Shown here: piece after piece, positions 1 through 6,782 of the stretch | Layout of the letters: the number at the start of each line of letters is the position of its first letter | Numbering within the stretch: the first letter of the stretch is position 1 | Source: UKL13-2 sp044346745 | GTDB lineage: Bacteria > Pseudomonadota > Gammaproteobacteria > Burkholderiales > Usitatibacteraceae | DNA: 22,477 bases | Assembly (NCBI GenBank): GCA_044346745.1 | Contig: JBIIYQ010000043.1 | Location: 1-22,477 of the forward strand | Direction of reading: 5' to 3' | The notes under the pieces: model-generated | The model's database searches: none | Seen by the model: the letters and a program-made list of their open reading frames with translations, nothing else | Told to the model about the DNA's origin: nothing | Made by a program: the position numbers and the translations under genes

Positions 1-129
1 ACTGGGCAAGCTTCGCTTCCCGCGCTTCTGCAATAAACAAATAGCCGTTCCGCTCTTTCATCGCCTTCCTCTACCAGCGTCAAATATCAATGCTGCTAGA
101 GAGTGGGGAGGTTTCTAGAAGTTCCCTTT

Positions 130-290
130 TGTTTCGTCTCTTGTTGTAGTCTTCTTCAATGGTGTCCCTCCAGAAAGTAAGGAACGAGGAGGCGGTCGAA
201 AATCCTCGCCAAACCTCTGGCGGTACATTTGACTATTCAAATGTACCGCTCGATTGTTCGACCTTCAGCGTGCGCCGAGCGGAATGATCT
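130..290 (-). pseudogene. Decayed KTSC-domain gene, copy of the intact gene at 11241-11450
   Basis: Read on the minus strand, this stretch aligns without gaps to the intact KTSC gene at 11241-11450. Over the best 121 bp I count 19 differences (about 84% identity). The translation keeps VEQSSGTFE, then has a TAG where the intact protein has Tyr, then continues with PPEVWRGFSTASS and FWRDTIEEDYNKRR. Upstream, weaker similarity (HSARRTLKVEQ against DSAKRILLVEQ) continues, but no in-frame ATG is visible, so the start is lost. The original stop codon is also gone; the reading frame runs on past KRR. The internal stop plus missing start make it a remnant. It has the same orientation as the intact copy, on the other side of the glycan island. 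Confidence 0.8.
220..249. repeat. Perfect 13-bp inverted repeat with 4-nt loop
   Basis: Arm 220-232 (GCGGTACATTTGA) is the exact reverse complement of arm 237-249, with loop CTAT at 233-236. It lies inside the decayed KTSC gene and its loop contains the premature stop. There is no adjacent T-run, so it is not a standard intrinsic terminator. At the matching positions of the intact gene only 7 of 13 pairs are complementary. Confidence 0.85.
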
Positions 291-633
291 CTGTCGCCAC
301 TGCTTCGTTTCGATGATGCATAAATTTGCCGACGTTAGGCCAGAGAAGTTTGCCTCGTGCATTTGCGCAACGTGGTGTCAGGCCTAACGGGTTAGGCCGC
401 ACAAGCGGGCGTTCGAAGATAGCCAACGGAGCCACTGTTGTGCAGCATAATGCAAGAAGCGAGGATCACGATGCCATGGCAATCTGCCGCGAGCCAAGCA
501 AACGCGTTGTAGACAAACCGTAGTTATGGCGGAATGCTACGTCCACCGACTAGGTGCACCGGGATAGGCCGATGCTGCGGTTGACCCCGTATGGCTCGTC
601 GAATGGCCGGCATTGGTATCTGTTTGACGCTGC
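264..633. other. Gene-free stretch between KTSC remnant and glycan operon
   Basis: I see no convincing gene here. A 65-codon plus-strand frame (326-523) and a minus-strand frame of about 57 codons crossing 300-460 have low-complexity, Arg/Pro-rich translations and no recognisable domain. The only clear structure is the GGCCTAAC repeat set at 334-398. It may be decayed coding DNA or an old insertion scar. Confidence 0.5.
334..398. repeat. Three GGCCTAAC/GTTAGGCC repeats, two forming a tight palindrome
   Basis: GTTAGGCC occurs at 334-341, its reverse complement GGCCTAAC at 381-388, and GTTAGGCC again at 391-398. The last two form a perfect 8-bp inverted repeat with a 2-nt loop (GG). The words fit the integron attC core patterns GTTRRRY and RYYYAAC, but the spacing and order are not those of a complete attC site. 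Confidence 0.6.
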
Positions 634-636
634 CCG

Positions 637-665
637 TCGACGCTTCTTTGCTGGCCCTGTATAAA
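637..665 (+). promoter_or_regulatory. Candidate promoter for the glycan operon
   Basis: A TATAAA at 660-665 is a reasonable -10 box. Seventeen bases upstream, TCGACG at 637-642 matches the -35 consensus at four of six positions. The expected start point would be only about 8 bases before the ATG at 680, giving a nearly leaderless transcript, and no Shine-Dalgarno sequence is visible there. No JUMPstart-like element was seen. Confidence 0.3.
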
Positions 666-679
666 TCACCAATTAGTAC

Positions 680-1465
680 ATGCGAAATAACTGTATCGTT
701 TCAAAATCTGTAGTCGTTGCTGCGCGCAAGCGTCTGCTGACGATGCATTTTGAAAGTGGAGTTGGTCACATCGGCGGAAATCTGTCGGCGCTCGATGCGC
801 TGCTTGTGGTGTGGCATGAATTTATTGCGGGTCAGAGCCGTTTCATACTTTCGAAGGGCCATGGCGCAGGCGCACTCTACGTTGCCTTGTGGAGTGTGGG
901 GAGGCTGACTGACCTCGACCTAAAAACGTTCCATCAAGACAATACGCTCCTCGCCGGCCATCCGCCTGCGACCGGTGTTACCGATATTCCGTTTGCGACG
1001 GGTAGTCTCGGCCACGGCCTGTCGTTGGCGGCAGGCACCGCGTTGGCAATGCAACTACGCGGTCAGCCCGACCGCGTGTTTTGCATGACATCAGACGGCG
1101 AGTGGCAGGAAGGATCCACTTGGGAAGCATTGATTTTCGCCTGTCACCACAAACTCACCAACTTGACGGTACTCGTCGACCACAATGGACTACAGGGTTT
1201 TGGCACGACTGCGGCCGTTGCCTCGATGTCACCACTGCACGAGAAGCTACTCGGTTTTGATGTCCAAGTGACCTGCGTCAACGGCCACGACTTGTCAGGT
1301 ATCCGTGACGCGCTGTGTGTGTCTCCACCTAAGTTGCACATCATCGTCTTGGAGACCATCAAAGGGAACGGTGTCCGCTTTATGGAGAATAAGCTTGAGT
1401 GGCACTATTTACCACTCAGCCTCGAACAATTCCACGCTGCTATGGAAGACATTGAGCGGATATGA
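680..1465 (+). CDS. Transketolase, N-terminal (thiamine diphosphate-binding) subunit
   Basis: This 261-residue protein matches the N-terminal half of transketolase, which binds thiamine diphosphate. Family blocks are visible in order: GHIGG (29-33), SKGHGAGALY (58-67), GHPP (93-96), ATGSLGHGLS (106-115), and the cofactor motif SDGE near 138-141 with Asn169 about 29 residues later. It needs the next gene's product, which supplies the pyrimidine-binding half, to be active; the two genes overlap by ATGA. Split transketolases move a two-carbon ketol unit between sugars. Here, at the head of a glycan gene run, the partner is more likely a sugar precursor than a pentose-phosphate intermediate; that is inference from context. 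Alternative substrates cannot be excluded. Confidence 0.9.
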   Translation: MRNNCIVSKSVVVAARKRLLTMHFESGVGHIGGNLSALDALLVVWHEFIAGQSRFILSKGHGAGALYVALWSVGRLTDLDLKTFHQDNTLLAGHPPATGVTDIPFATGSLGHGLSLAAGTALAMQLRGQPDRVFCMTSDGEWQEGSTWEALIFACHHKLTNLTVLVDHNGLQGFGTTAAVASMSPLHEKLLGFDVQVTCVNGHDLSGIRDALCVSPPKLHIIVLETIKGNGVRFMENKLEWHYLPLSLEQFHAAMEDIERI

Positions 1466-2370
1466 GAAAACAGCTTTGCGACGCCCTACTGCTGCGCGCG
1501 CTCAACCCTAACACCGTGTGTTTAACGGGCGACCTTGGGTTTATGGCGCTTGAACCGCTGCAAAACGCGATGGGGCCACGATTCATCAACGCGGGCCTGG
1601 CAGAACAAAACATGGTTTCGGTCGCCGCTGGCCTTGCGCGGCAACAATTTGAAGTGTGGCTTTATAGCATTGCGCCATTTTGCTACGCGCGCCCGTTCGA
1701 ACAAATTCGCAATGACGTCGCCTTTCATCACTTGCCGGTAAAGTTCATCGGCAATGGTGGCGGCTATGCCTACGGCGTGATGGGTCCGACGCACCACGCA
1801 ATCGAAGACTACGGTGTACTGCTTTGTTTGCCCAACATGCGGGTCTTCGTGCCTGCCTTCGACGAGGATGTGGGTGAAAGCATCGCGCGCGCCGCGACAC
1901 TTGAGGCACCGTCCTACACTAGGCTTGGGCGAGGCGAACCACCATCCGGGTATGCTGTGCCGCGCTACGCGCCGTGGCGTCAACTTGCGCACGGTTCGGG
2001 TGGCGTGTTGATTGTTGTTGGTCCGTTAGTTGGCAGCTACCTAGCCGCAATCTTGCAGTTAGCAGACCAGCAGCGGCCAAATCTTTGGGTGATTAGCGAA
2101 TTGCCGCTTAGTGCAAATCCGGTGCCGCCCGCACTAATTACGCAGATCGTCGAGGCGAACCGGATTTACGTCGCCGAGGAGCACGTTGCGCAAGGCGGAT
2201 TCGCTTCTGCACTACTGCTCTATCTTGCGCAACACGGCATTCGTGTGCCAGAGTTCCACCATCTCCATGCCCGGGCGCATCACTTTGAACGCTACGGCTC
2301 GCAGCGCTTCTTGCGTGAACAATCCATGCTAGACGCACCTGCGCTACTTGCTTTACTGCAGAAAAAATAG
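1462..2370 (+). CDS. Transketolase, C-terminal (pyrimidine-binding) subunit
   Basis: This 302-residue protein corresponds to the middle and C-terminal domains of transketolase. The catalytic glutamate that activates thiamine diphosphate is seen as Glu48 in GLAEQNM, and the conserved block GPTHHAIED (108-116) is followed by the family-typical LPNMRVFVPAFDED (123-136). The C-terminal transketolase domain (about 170-300) begins at GGVLIVVGPLVGSYLAA. It starts at an ATG overlapping the stop codon of the N-terminal subunit, so translation is probably coupled and the subunits made in equal amounts. The active enzyme should be a dimer of heterodimers. It is followed after 33 bases by the SDR-glycosyltransferase gene. 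Confidence 0.9.
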   Translation: MRKQLCDALLLRALNPNTVCLTGDLGFMALEPLQNAMGPRFINAGLAEQNMVSVAAGLARQQFEVWLYSIAPFCYARPFEQIRNDVAFHHLPVKFIGNGGGYAYGVMGPTHHAIEDYGVLLCLPNMRVFVPAFDEDVGESIARAATLEAPSYTRLGRGEPPSGYAVPRYAPWRQLAHGSGGVLIVVGPLVGSYLAAILQLADQQRPNLWVISELPLSANPVPPALITQIVEANRIYVAEEHVAQGGFASALLLYLAQHGIRVPEFHHLHARAHHFERYGSQRFLREQSMLDAPALLALLQKK

Positions 2371-2403
2371 CCGAATTAGCGCAACCCACTCGCCCCCAAT
2401 AAT

Positions 2404-4371
2404 ATGCCTAGCCTGTCGGACTATATCAACGCATTGCGCGGCCCAATCTTGGTGACAGGTGCCTCCGGATTTGTTGGCGCTAACTTGTATCACCTGATCG
2501 CAGCATCGAGAGACGATGTCTACGCGATCGTCCAAAGCGAAAAAAACTGGCGTCTCGCCAACGCTAACTCGGAGAGAGTGCTTGCAGCAGATCTTAATGA
2601 CTCAGCGGCAACAAAGAACTTAATCCAGAGCATCCTGCCGCAAACAGTCTTTGATTGTGTTGCTTACGGGGCATATCCTTTTGAAGATGATCCAAGGCTG
2701 ATCTACCAAACCAATTTTCATGCGCTGGTCAATCTAGTCGGGCTGCTCGCCGCGCGTCCGATTAGCGCATACATCCACGCTGGCAGCTCTTCAGAATACG
2801 GTACCAACTGCACTGCCCCGATCGAGGGCAGCCCGTGTCTGCCCGATAGTCACTACGCCACCTCGAAAGTCGCGGCGTCGACGTATCTTCATTTCATGGG
2901 TACGCAACGACAGTTCCCATGTATGAATTTGCGTCTCTACTCAGTCTATGGCGCGCTGGAGGACACCTCTAGGTTGATGCCTACCCTACTGCGTTCGGCT
3001 CTTGCTGGGCGCTTGCCCGCATTCGTCGATGCAAGAACATCGAGAGATTTTGTCCATGTTGATGATGTTTGCGCAGCTTTCGTTATGGCCGCGGCCAGAA
3101 TTCACCCCGGGCTATACGGTGGTGACTTCAATATCGGCAGCGGCGTTAAAACAACCATCGCCGATTTGGCGTCAATAACAAAGACCGTATTTGGTATCGA
3201 CGAGGCCCCACGCTTTAACGCAATGGAGGGACGAACATGGGATCAAGCTGAATGGTATGCCAACCCGAATAAGGCGTTGGAAACGTTCGGCTGGAAGAGT
3301 CAGATCGGCCTAGTGGAGGGACTCAAGACCACGGTAACGTGGGTAGCCGAACTGAGCGCAGCTGAATTCGACTCCATCACCAAGAAAAACCCTAATCAAC
3401 GCAAGCGCAGTGTATCGGCAATCGTTGCTTGTTATAAGGATGCAGAGGCAATTCCGATCATGCATCAGCGCCTGTCCGATACCTTTACCCGCTTGGGTGT
3501 CGATTACGAGATTATTTTTGTCAACGACTGTAGCCCCGATGGGTCGGCCGAAATCATCCGCTCTATCAGTGACACTGACACTCGCGTTATTGGCATTTCG
3601 CACTCCCGAAATTTTGGCTCGCAGATGGCGTTTCGTAGCGGCATGGAGCTGGCGACGAAGGAAGGCGTTGTCCTGCTTGATGGTGACCTGCAAGATCCAC
3701 CCGAGTTGATTGCTGCATTCCATGAAAAATGGCATCAAGGCTTCGACGTCGTCTACGGACGCCGCGTGAGCCGCGAGATGTCTTGGTTTTGGGGAAAGAT
3801 GTACAAGCTTTTTTATCGGATCTTCGCGCGTTTTAGCTACGTGCAGGTTCCGCTTGATGCGGGAGATTTTTCGCTGATGGATCGGCGCGTTGTCGGCTGG
3901 CTTCTAAATTGCCCGGAGCGAGACTTGTTTATGCGCGGTTTACGCGCCTATGTTGGCTTCAATCAAACCGGTGTCGACTATATTCGCCCCGCGCGCATGT
4001 TTGGGCAATCGACCAATAGCATCCTCAACAACCTAGACTGGGCCAAGAAGGGGATATTTTCGTTTAGCAACACGCCGTTAACCGTGCTCACCACCGTCGG
4101 CGTTGTCTCGCTTGCAGTGTCAACTTTGGCCGCAGTGGTGGTTGCGCTTCTTCGCCTTTTTGTGCCGGATATCGCGCCACGCGGCGCTACAACGCTGCTC
4201 ATTACGATCATTATGTTCGGCTCCCTCAATTTGTTCGCCTTGGGACTCATCGGCGAATACATTGCAAAAATCATGTTTGAGGTAAAAGGCCGGCCCCGCC
4301 TCATTCGCTCGGCGCTTATCCGCAATGGCAAGACCACGGAGCTGCTGCCCGATGGCAAGCCACGATCTTAG
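2404..4371 (+). CDS. Fusion: NAD-dependent sugar epimerase/dehydratase + GtrB-like polyprenyl-phosphate glycosyltransferase
   Basis: Two enzymes are joined in one 655-residue frame. Residues 12-320 are an extended SDR: GASGFVG (19-25) binds NAD(P), Tyr151-xxx-Lys155 is the catalytic pair, and RDFVHVDDV (214-222) is typical of nucleotide-sugar epimerases and dehydratases. Residues 336-655 are a family 2 glycosyltransferase of the DPM1/GtrB type: VNDCSPDGS (373-381), DGDLQDPPE (426-434), GDFSLMDRR, then two membrane helices (about 556-585 and 596-619). GtrB-type enzymes put a sugar on undecaprenyl phosphate at the inner face of the membrane. The frame is continuous with no internal stop, so the fusion looks real. 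It suggests the SDR makes the sugar the GT2 domain uses. The specific sugar cannot be read from sequence. Confidence 0.9.
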   Translation: MPSLSDYINALRGPILVTGASGFVGANLYHLIAASRDDVYAIVQSEKNWRLANANSERVLAADLNDSAATKNLIQSILPQTVFDCVAYGAYPFEDDPRLIYQTNFHALVNLVGLLAARPISAYIHAGSSSEYGTNCTAPIEGSPCLPDSHYATSKVAASTYLHFMGTQRQFPCMNLRLYSVYGALEDTSRLMPTLLRSALAGRLPAFVDARTSRDFVHVDDVCAAFVMAAARIHPGLYGGDFNIGSGVKTTIADLASITKTVFGIDEAPRFNAMEGRTWDQAEWYANPNKALETFGWKSQIGLVEGLKTTVTWVAELSAAEFDSITKKNPNQRKRSVSAIVACYKDAEAIPIMHQRLSDTFTRLGVDYEIIFVNDCSPDGSAEIIRSISDTDTRVIGISHSRNFGSQMAFRSGMELATKEGVVLLDGDLQDPPELIAAFHEKWHQGFDVVYGRRVSREMSWFWGKMYKLFYRIFARFSYVQVPLDAGDFSLMDRRVVGWLLNCPERDLFMRGLRAYVGFNQTGVDYIRPARMFGQSTNSILNNLDWAKKGIFSFSNTPLTVLTTVGVVSLAVSTLAAVVVALLRLFVPDIAPRGATTLLITIIMFGSLNLFALGLIGEYIAKIMFEVKGRPRLIRSALIRNGKTTELLPDGKPRS

Positions 4372-4509
4372 AGTTGAGTTTTTGAATGCCAGTCACCACC
4401 CCATGAATTGGGCATTGTTTATGTGTCGTGAGCGCAGCCAAGTTGACGCGGATGATGCGGTACTGCGGTGGGGAAAACAACGCCGACGTTTAACGATGGA
4501 TAGTCTTAG

Positions 4510-5433
4510 ATGACGACCGAGCGGAGCGCAGTTGACAGCCGAGATTGCCCAGTGTGCGCAACGCCGAGCACTTCGGCGCAGATTTTCATGGAAAAAAACG
4601 TCGACCCTCGCAACCTTTCTGCGGCAAGTTATGCGTCGCGCAAAGAGCCAGAGTTCATGTGCCATCGACTCGTCAGATGCGAGAGCTGCGATTTAGTGTA
4701 CGTTGATCAGCCGCCACCCGCCAGTGCACTTGCAACGGCGTACCACGACTCGAGTTACGACAGCGCAGATGAGGCATCTGACGCAGCTGAGGTCTACTTT
4801 CAGTCCATGCGCACGACTCTCATGCAGCTTCGGCAACGTGAAGATGCGCTAGAAATTGGCGCCGGTTCAGGCGCATTCTTGAAGCAGCTAGCAGATAGTG
4901 GCTTTGTTCGCGTCACGGGTATCGAGCCGTCCGTCGCCGCGATTGCAGCGGCGCCACCGGCGGTACTGCCATGGCTGCGCGAAGGCATATTCATCGAAGC
5001 CGATTACCCGCCAGCCTCGTTTGATTTGATTTGTTGTTTCATGACGCTAGAGCATGTTCCAGATCCAAAAATAATCGCCCGCGCCTGTTTCCGTCTTCTG
5101 CGGCCAGGTGGTGTGTTTGTCACCGTAACGCACGACTACCGAAGCGTGGTCAATCGCATTCTTGGCCGCCGATCGCCCATTATCGATATCGAGCATATGC
5201 AGTTGTTTTCAGCACGCAGCATACGGGAGCTTTTTGATCGCACTGGCTTTGGCAACGTCACCGTGGCGCCCTTCGCTAACCGCTATGCGCTAAAGTACTG
5301 GCTGCGGCTGACCCCGTTACCTCGGAGACTGAAGCAAACGTTCGCCGCCTTGCTTGCCGCGGTCGGCCTTGATCGGAAAAAGCTGGCCGTAAACGTGGGC
5401 AATGTAATCGCGACTGGGATCAAGCCGGGTTGA
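4510..5433 (+). CDS. Class I SAM-dependent methyltransferase with N-terminal zinc knuckle
   Basis: This 307-residue protein has an N-terminal four-cysteine site (Cys13, Cys16, Cys57, Cys60), likely binding zinc, then a Rossmann methyltransferase domain. EIGAGSGAF (115-123) is the SAM-binding loop, Glu139 ends the second strand (GIEPS), and LEHVPDP (180-186) plus LLRPGG are typical of the Methyltransf_11/23 group. Zinc-knuckle methyltransferases of this layout often act on nucleotide sugars or glycan ends (family knowledge); the target here is unknown. A 138-base gap separates it from the fusion gene, in which I see no gene or clear signal. Confidence 0.85.
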   Translation: MTTERSAVDSRDCPVCATPSTSAQIFMEKNVDPRNLSAASYASRKEPEFMCHRLVRCESCDLVYVDQPPPASALATAYHDSSYDSADEASDAAEVYFQSMRTTLMQLRQREDALEIGAGSGAFLKQLADSGFVRVTGIEPSVAAIAAAPPAVLPWLREGIFIEADYPPASFDLICCFMTLEHVPDPKIIARACFRLLRPGGVFVTVTHDYRSVVNRILGRRSPIIDIEHMQLFSARSIRELFDRTGFGNVTVAPFANRYALKYWLRLTPLPRRLKQTFAALLAAVGLDRKKLAVNVGNVIATGIKPG

Positions 5434-5482
5434 CAGCGCGCTTCACCGGCCCGCTAGCACTAACCGAAAGTGGTTTCTTCCA

Positions 5483-6283
5483 GTGGCTGCGTCACCCGTC
5501 AAACATTCGGAGCACCTGATTTTGGTCGAAGCGTTTAAGCCCATCCCCGTGCCACAGATTGCTGACCGGCCTGCGCTCTTTTGGGCGCGCTGCTGTATCG
5601 ATCTGCAGCTGCTAACAATCTTTCAGTTTCTGCGCCAACCACTCCAAAGTGTCCGCGGCACACTCGTCGACGTTGGCGCAGGACAAGGGCCGTGGCGCAG
5701 TCTGCTCCATGCCTCGGTCAAATACGTGGCAGTGGACGTCGCCATTGCTTCTGAATTCGGCATGGGACAGCAGGACGGTACGCTCTACTACGACGGTGTC
5801 AAGCTGCCACTGGAAGACGAGAGCCTCGACGCGATTCTGTGCACTGAAGTGATTGAACACGTTCCGGACGTCGCAAGTTTTTTGCAAGACCTTAACAGAG
5901 TACTCCGCAAAGGCGGTACCTTGATCCTCACTGTGCCTTGGGCTGCGCGTGTTCACCACCAGCCCCATGACTACGCGCGATTTTCGCGATTTGGACTTGA
6001 GAGGCTCCTGTCAAAGGCAGCTTTTCATCAAATTGAGATAACAGAACGTGGCAATGACGTCACCGCGATTGCCAATAAACTGATCGTGCTGTGTGTGAGA
6101 CTTTTGCGTCCCAAAGATCTGCGCAGCATCGTCTTTTCCTGGCCGACCGCGCTGATATTGCTCCCGCTTTCCTTCGTATTTCTGATGTTTGCTCACCTAA
6201 CCCTAACCTTCGGCTGGGGATCGCGAGATGACCCCCTTGGTTATGGCGTGATTGCGCGCAAGCCTTTAGCCGACAATCCGTAA
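5483..6283 (+). CDS. SAM-dependent methyltransferase with C-terminal hydrophobic segment
   Basis: This 266-residue protein has a class I methyltransferase core: VDVGAGQGPW (62-71) binds SAM, and TEVIEHVPD (121-129) and LRKGGTLILTVPW (141-153) are the later strands. A hydrophobic stretch at about 221-244 could be a membrane helix or hairpin, placing the enzyme near lipid-linked intermediates. The start used is GTG at 5483; the frame stays open upstream, so the true start is uncertain, although the fold begins well inside. With the preceding methyltransferase it gives the cluster two methylation steps. The substrate is not recognisable. Confidence 0.8.
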   Translation: MAASPVKHSEHLILVEAFKPIPVPQIADRPALFWARCCIDLQLLTIFQFLRQPLQSVRGTLVDVGAGQGPWRSLLHASVKYVAVDVAIASEFGMGQQDGTLYYDGVKLPLEDESLDAILCTEVIEHVPDVASFLQDLNRVLRKGGTLILTVPWAARVHHQPHDYARFSRFGLERLLSKAAFHQIEITERGNDVTAIANKLIVLCVRLLRPKDLRSIVFSWPTALILLPLSFVFLMFAHLTLTFGWGSRDDPLGYGVIARKPLADNP

Positions 6284-6334
6284 TGAGCGCCGTCTGCCAA
6301 GCTTGCGCCGTCTTCGTTGGACAATAGGTCGCCG

Positions 6335-6751
6335 ATGCCGCTATCCAAATTGGCACCAGTCCGCAATTGCGCGCGTGTGTGGCGATTCTTACTCGCGGGT
6401 GCGTTGAATTCAGTCTTCGGTTTTTGCGTCTACTGGCTCGTTTTCTTTCTATCTGAAAAAACATGGTTAGCGCTGCTATGTGGAGTTTGCACAGGAATCA
6501 TCTTCAACTTCATGACAACAGGTGGGTATGCATTCCGGGATCGATCTGCGCAGCGGCTTCCTCGATTCATCTGTGCCTACTTCATCATCTATCTGCTCAA
6601 TTGGGGACTCATTGAAGTGTTGCTGAATTGGCGGCTCAGTCCAGTCATCGGACAGGCGGTGCTAACGCCATTCGTCGCCATTTTTTCCTACTTCCTGATG
6701 ACTCGATTCGTCTTTACCGAGTCCACCCAACCACGCGCTAGGTCGTCCTAG
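6335..6751 (+). CDS. GtrA-like membrane protein (putative polyprenyl-phosphate-sugar flippase)
   Basis: This small (138-residue) protein has four predicted membrane helices and the GtrA family signature: WRFLLAGALNSVFGFCVYW at the start, FNFMTTGGYAFRD after helix 2, and a final YFLMTRFVF. GtrA-like proteins are thought to flip undecaprenyl-phosphate sugars to the periplasmic face. Genes for GtrA and GtrB-type enzymes commonly go together, and here the GtrB-like domain lies three genes upstream. I prefer the ATG at 6335, preceded by TAGG, over an in-frame TTG at 6317 that would add six residues. Confidence 0.85.
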   Translation: MPLSKLAPVRNCARVWRFLLAGALNSVFGFCVYWLVFFLSEKTWLALLCGVCTGIIFNFMTTGGYAFRDRSAQRLPRFICAYFIIYLLNWGLIEVLLNWRLSPVIGQAVLTPFVAIFSYFLMTRFVFTESTQPRARSS

Positions 6752-6782
6752 ACCGTACTTCAGCTGACCCTATGTATCAGAG

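Noticed and set aside
334..398. Complete integron attC site
   Set aside because: The core words are present but the order is GTTAGGC, GCCTAAC, GTTAGGC with only two bases between the last two; no strand gives the normal attC layout.
326..523. 65-codon plus-strand frame in the left gap
   Set aside because: Low-complexity Arg/Pro-rich translation, no domain, no ribosome site, and it runs across the GGCCTAAC repeats.
4325..4513. 62-codon frame bridging the fusion gene and the first methyltransferase
   Set aside because: Begins inside the fusion gene in another frame; the translation shows no family features and its ATGA contact with the next gene looks fortuitous.
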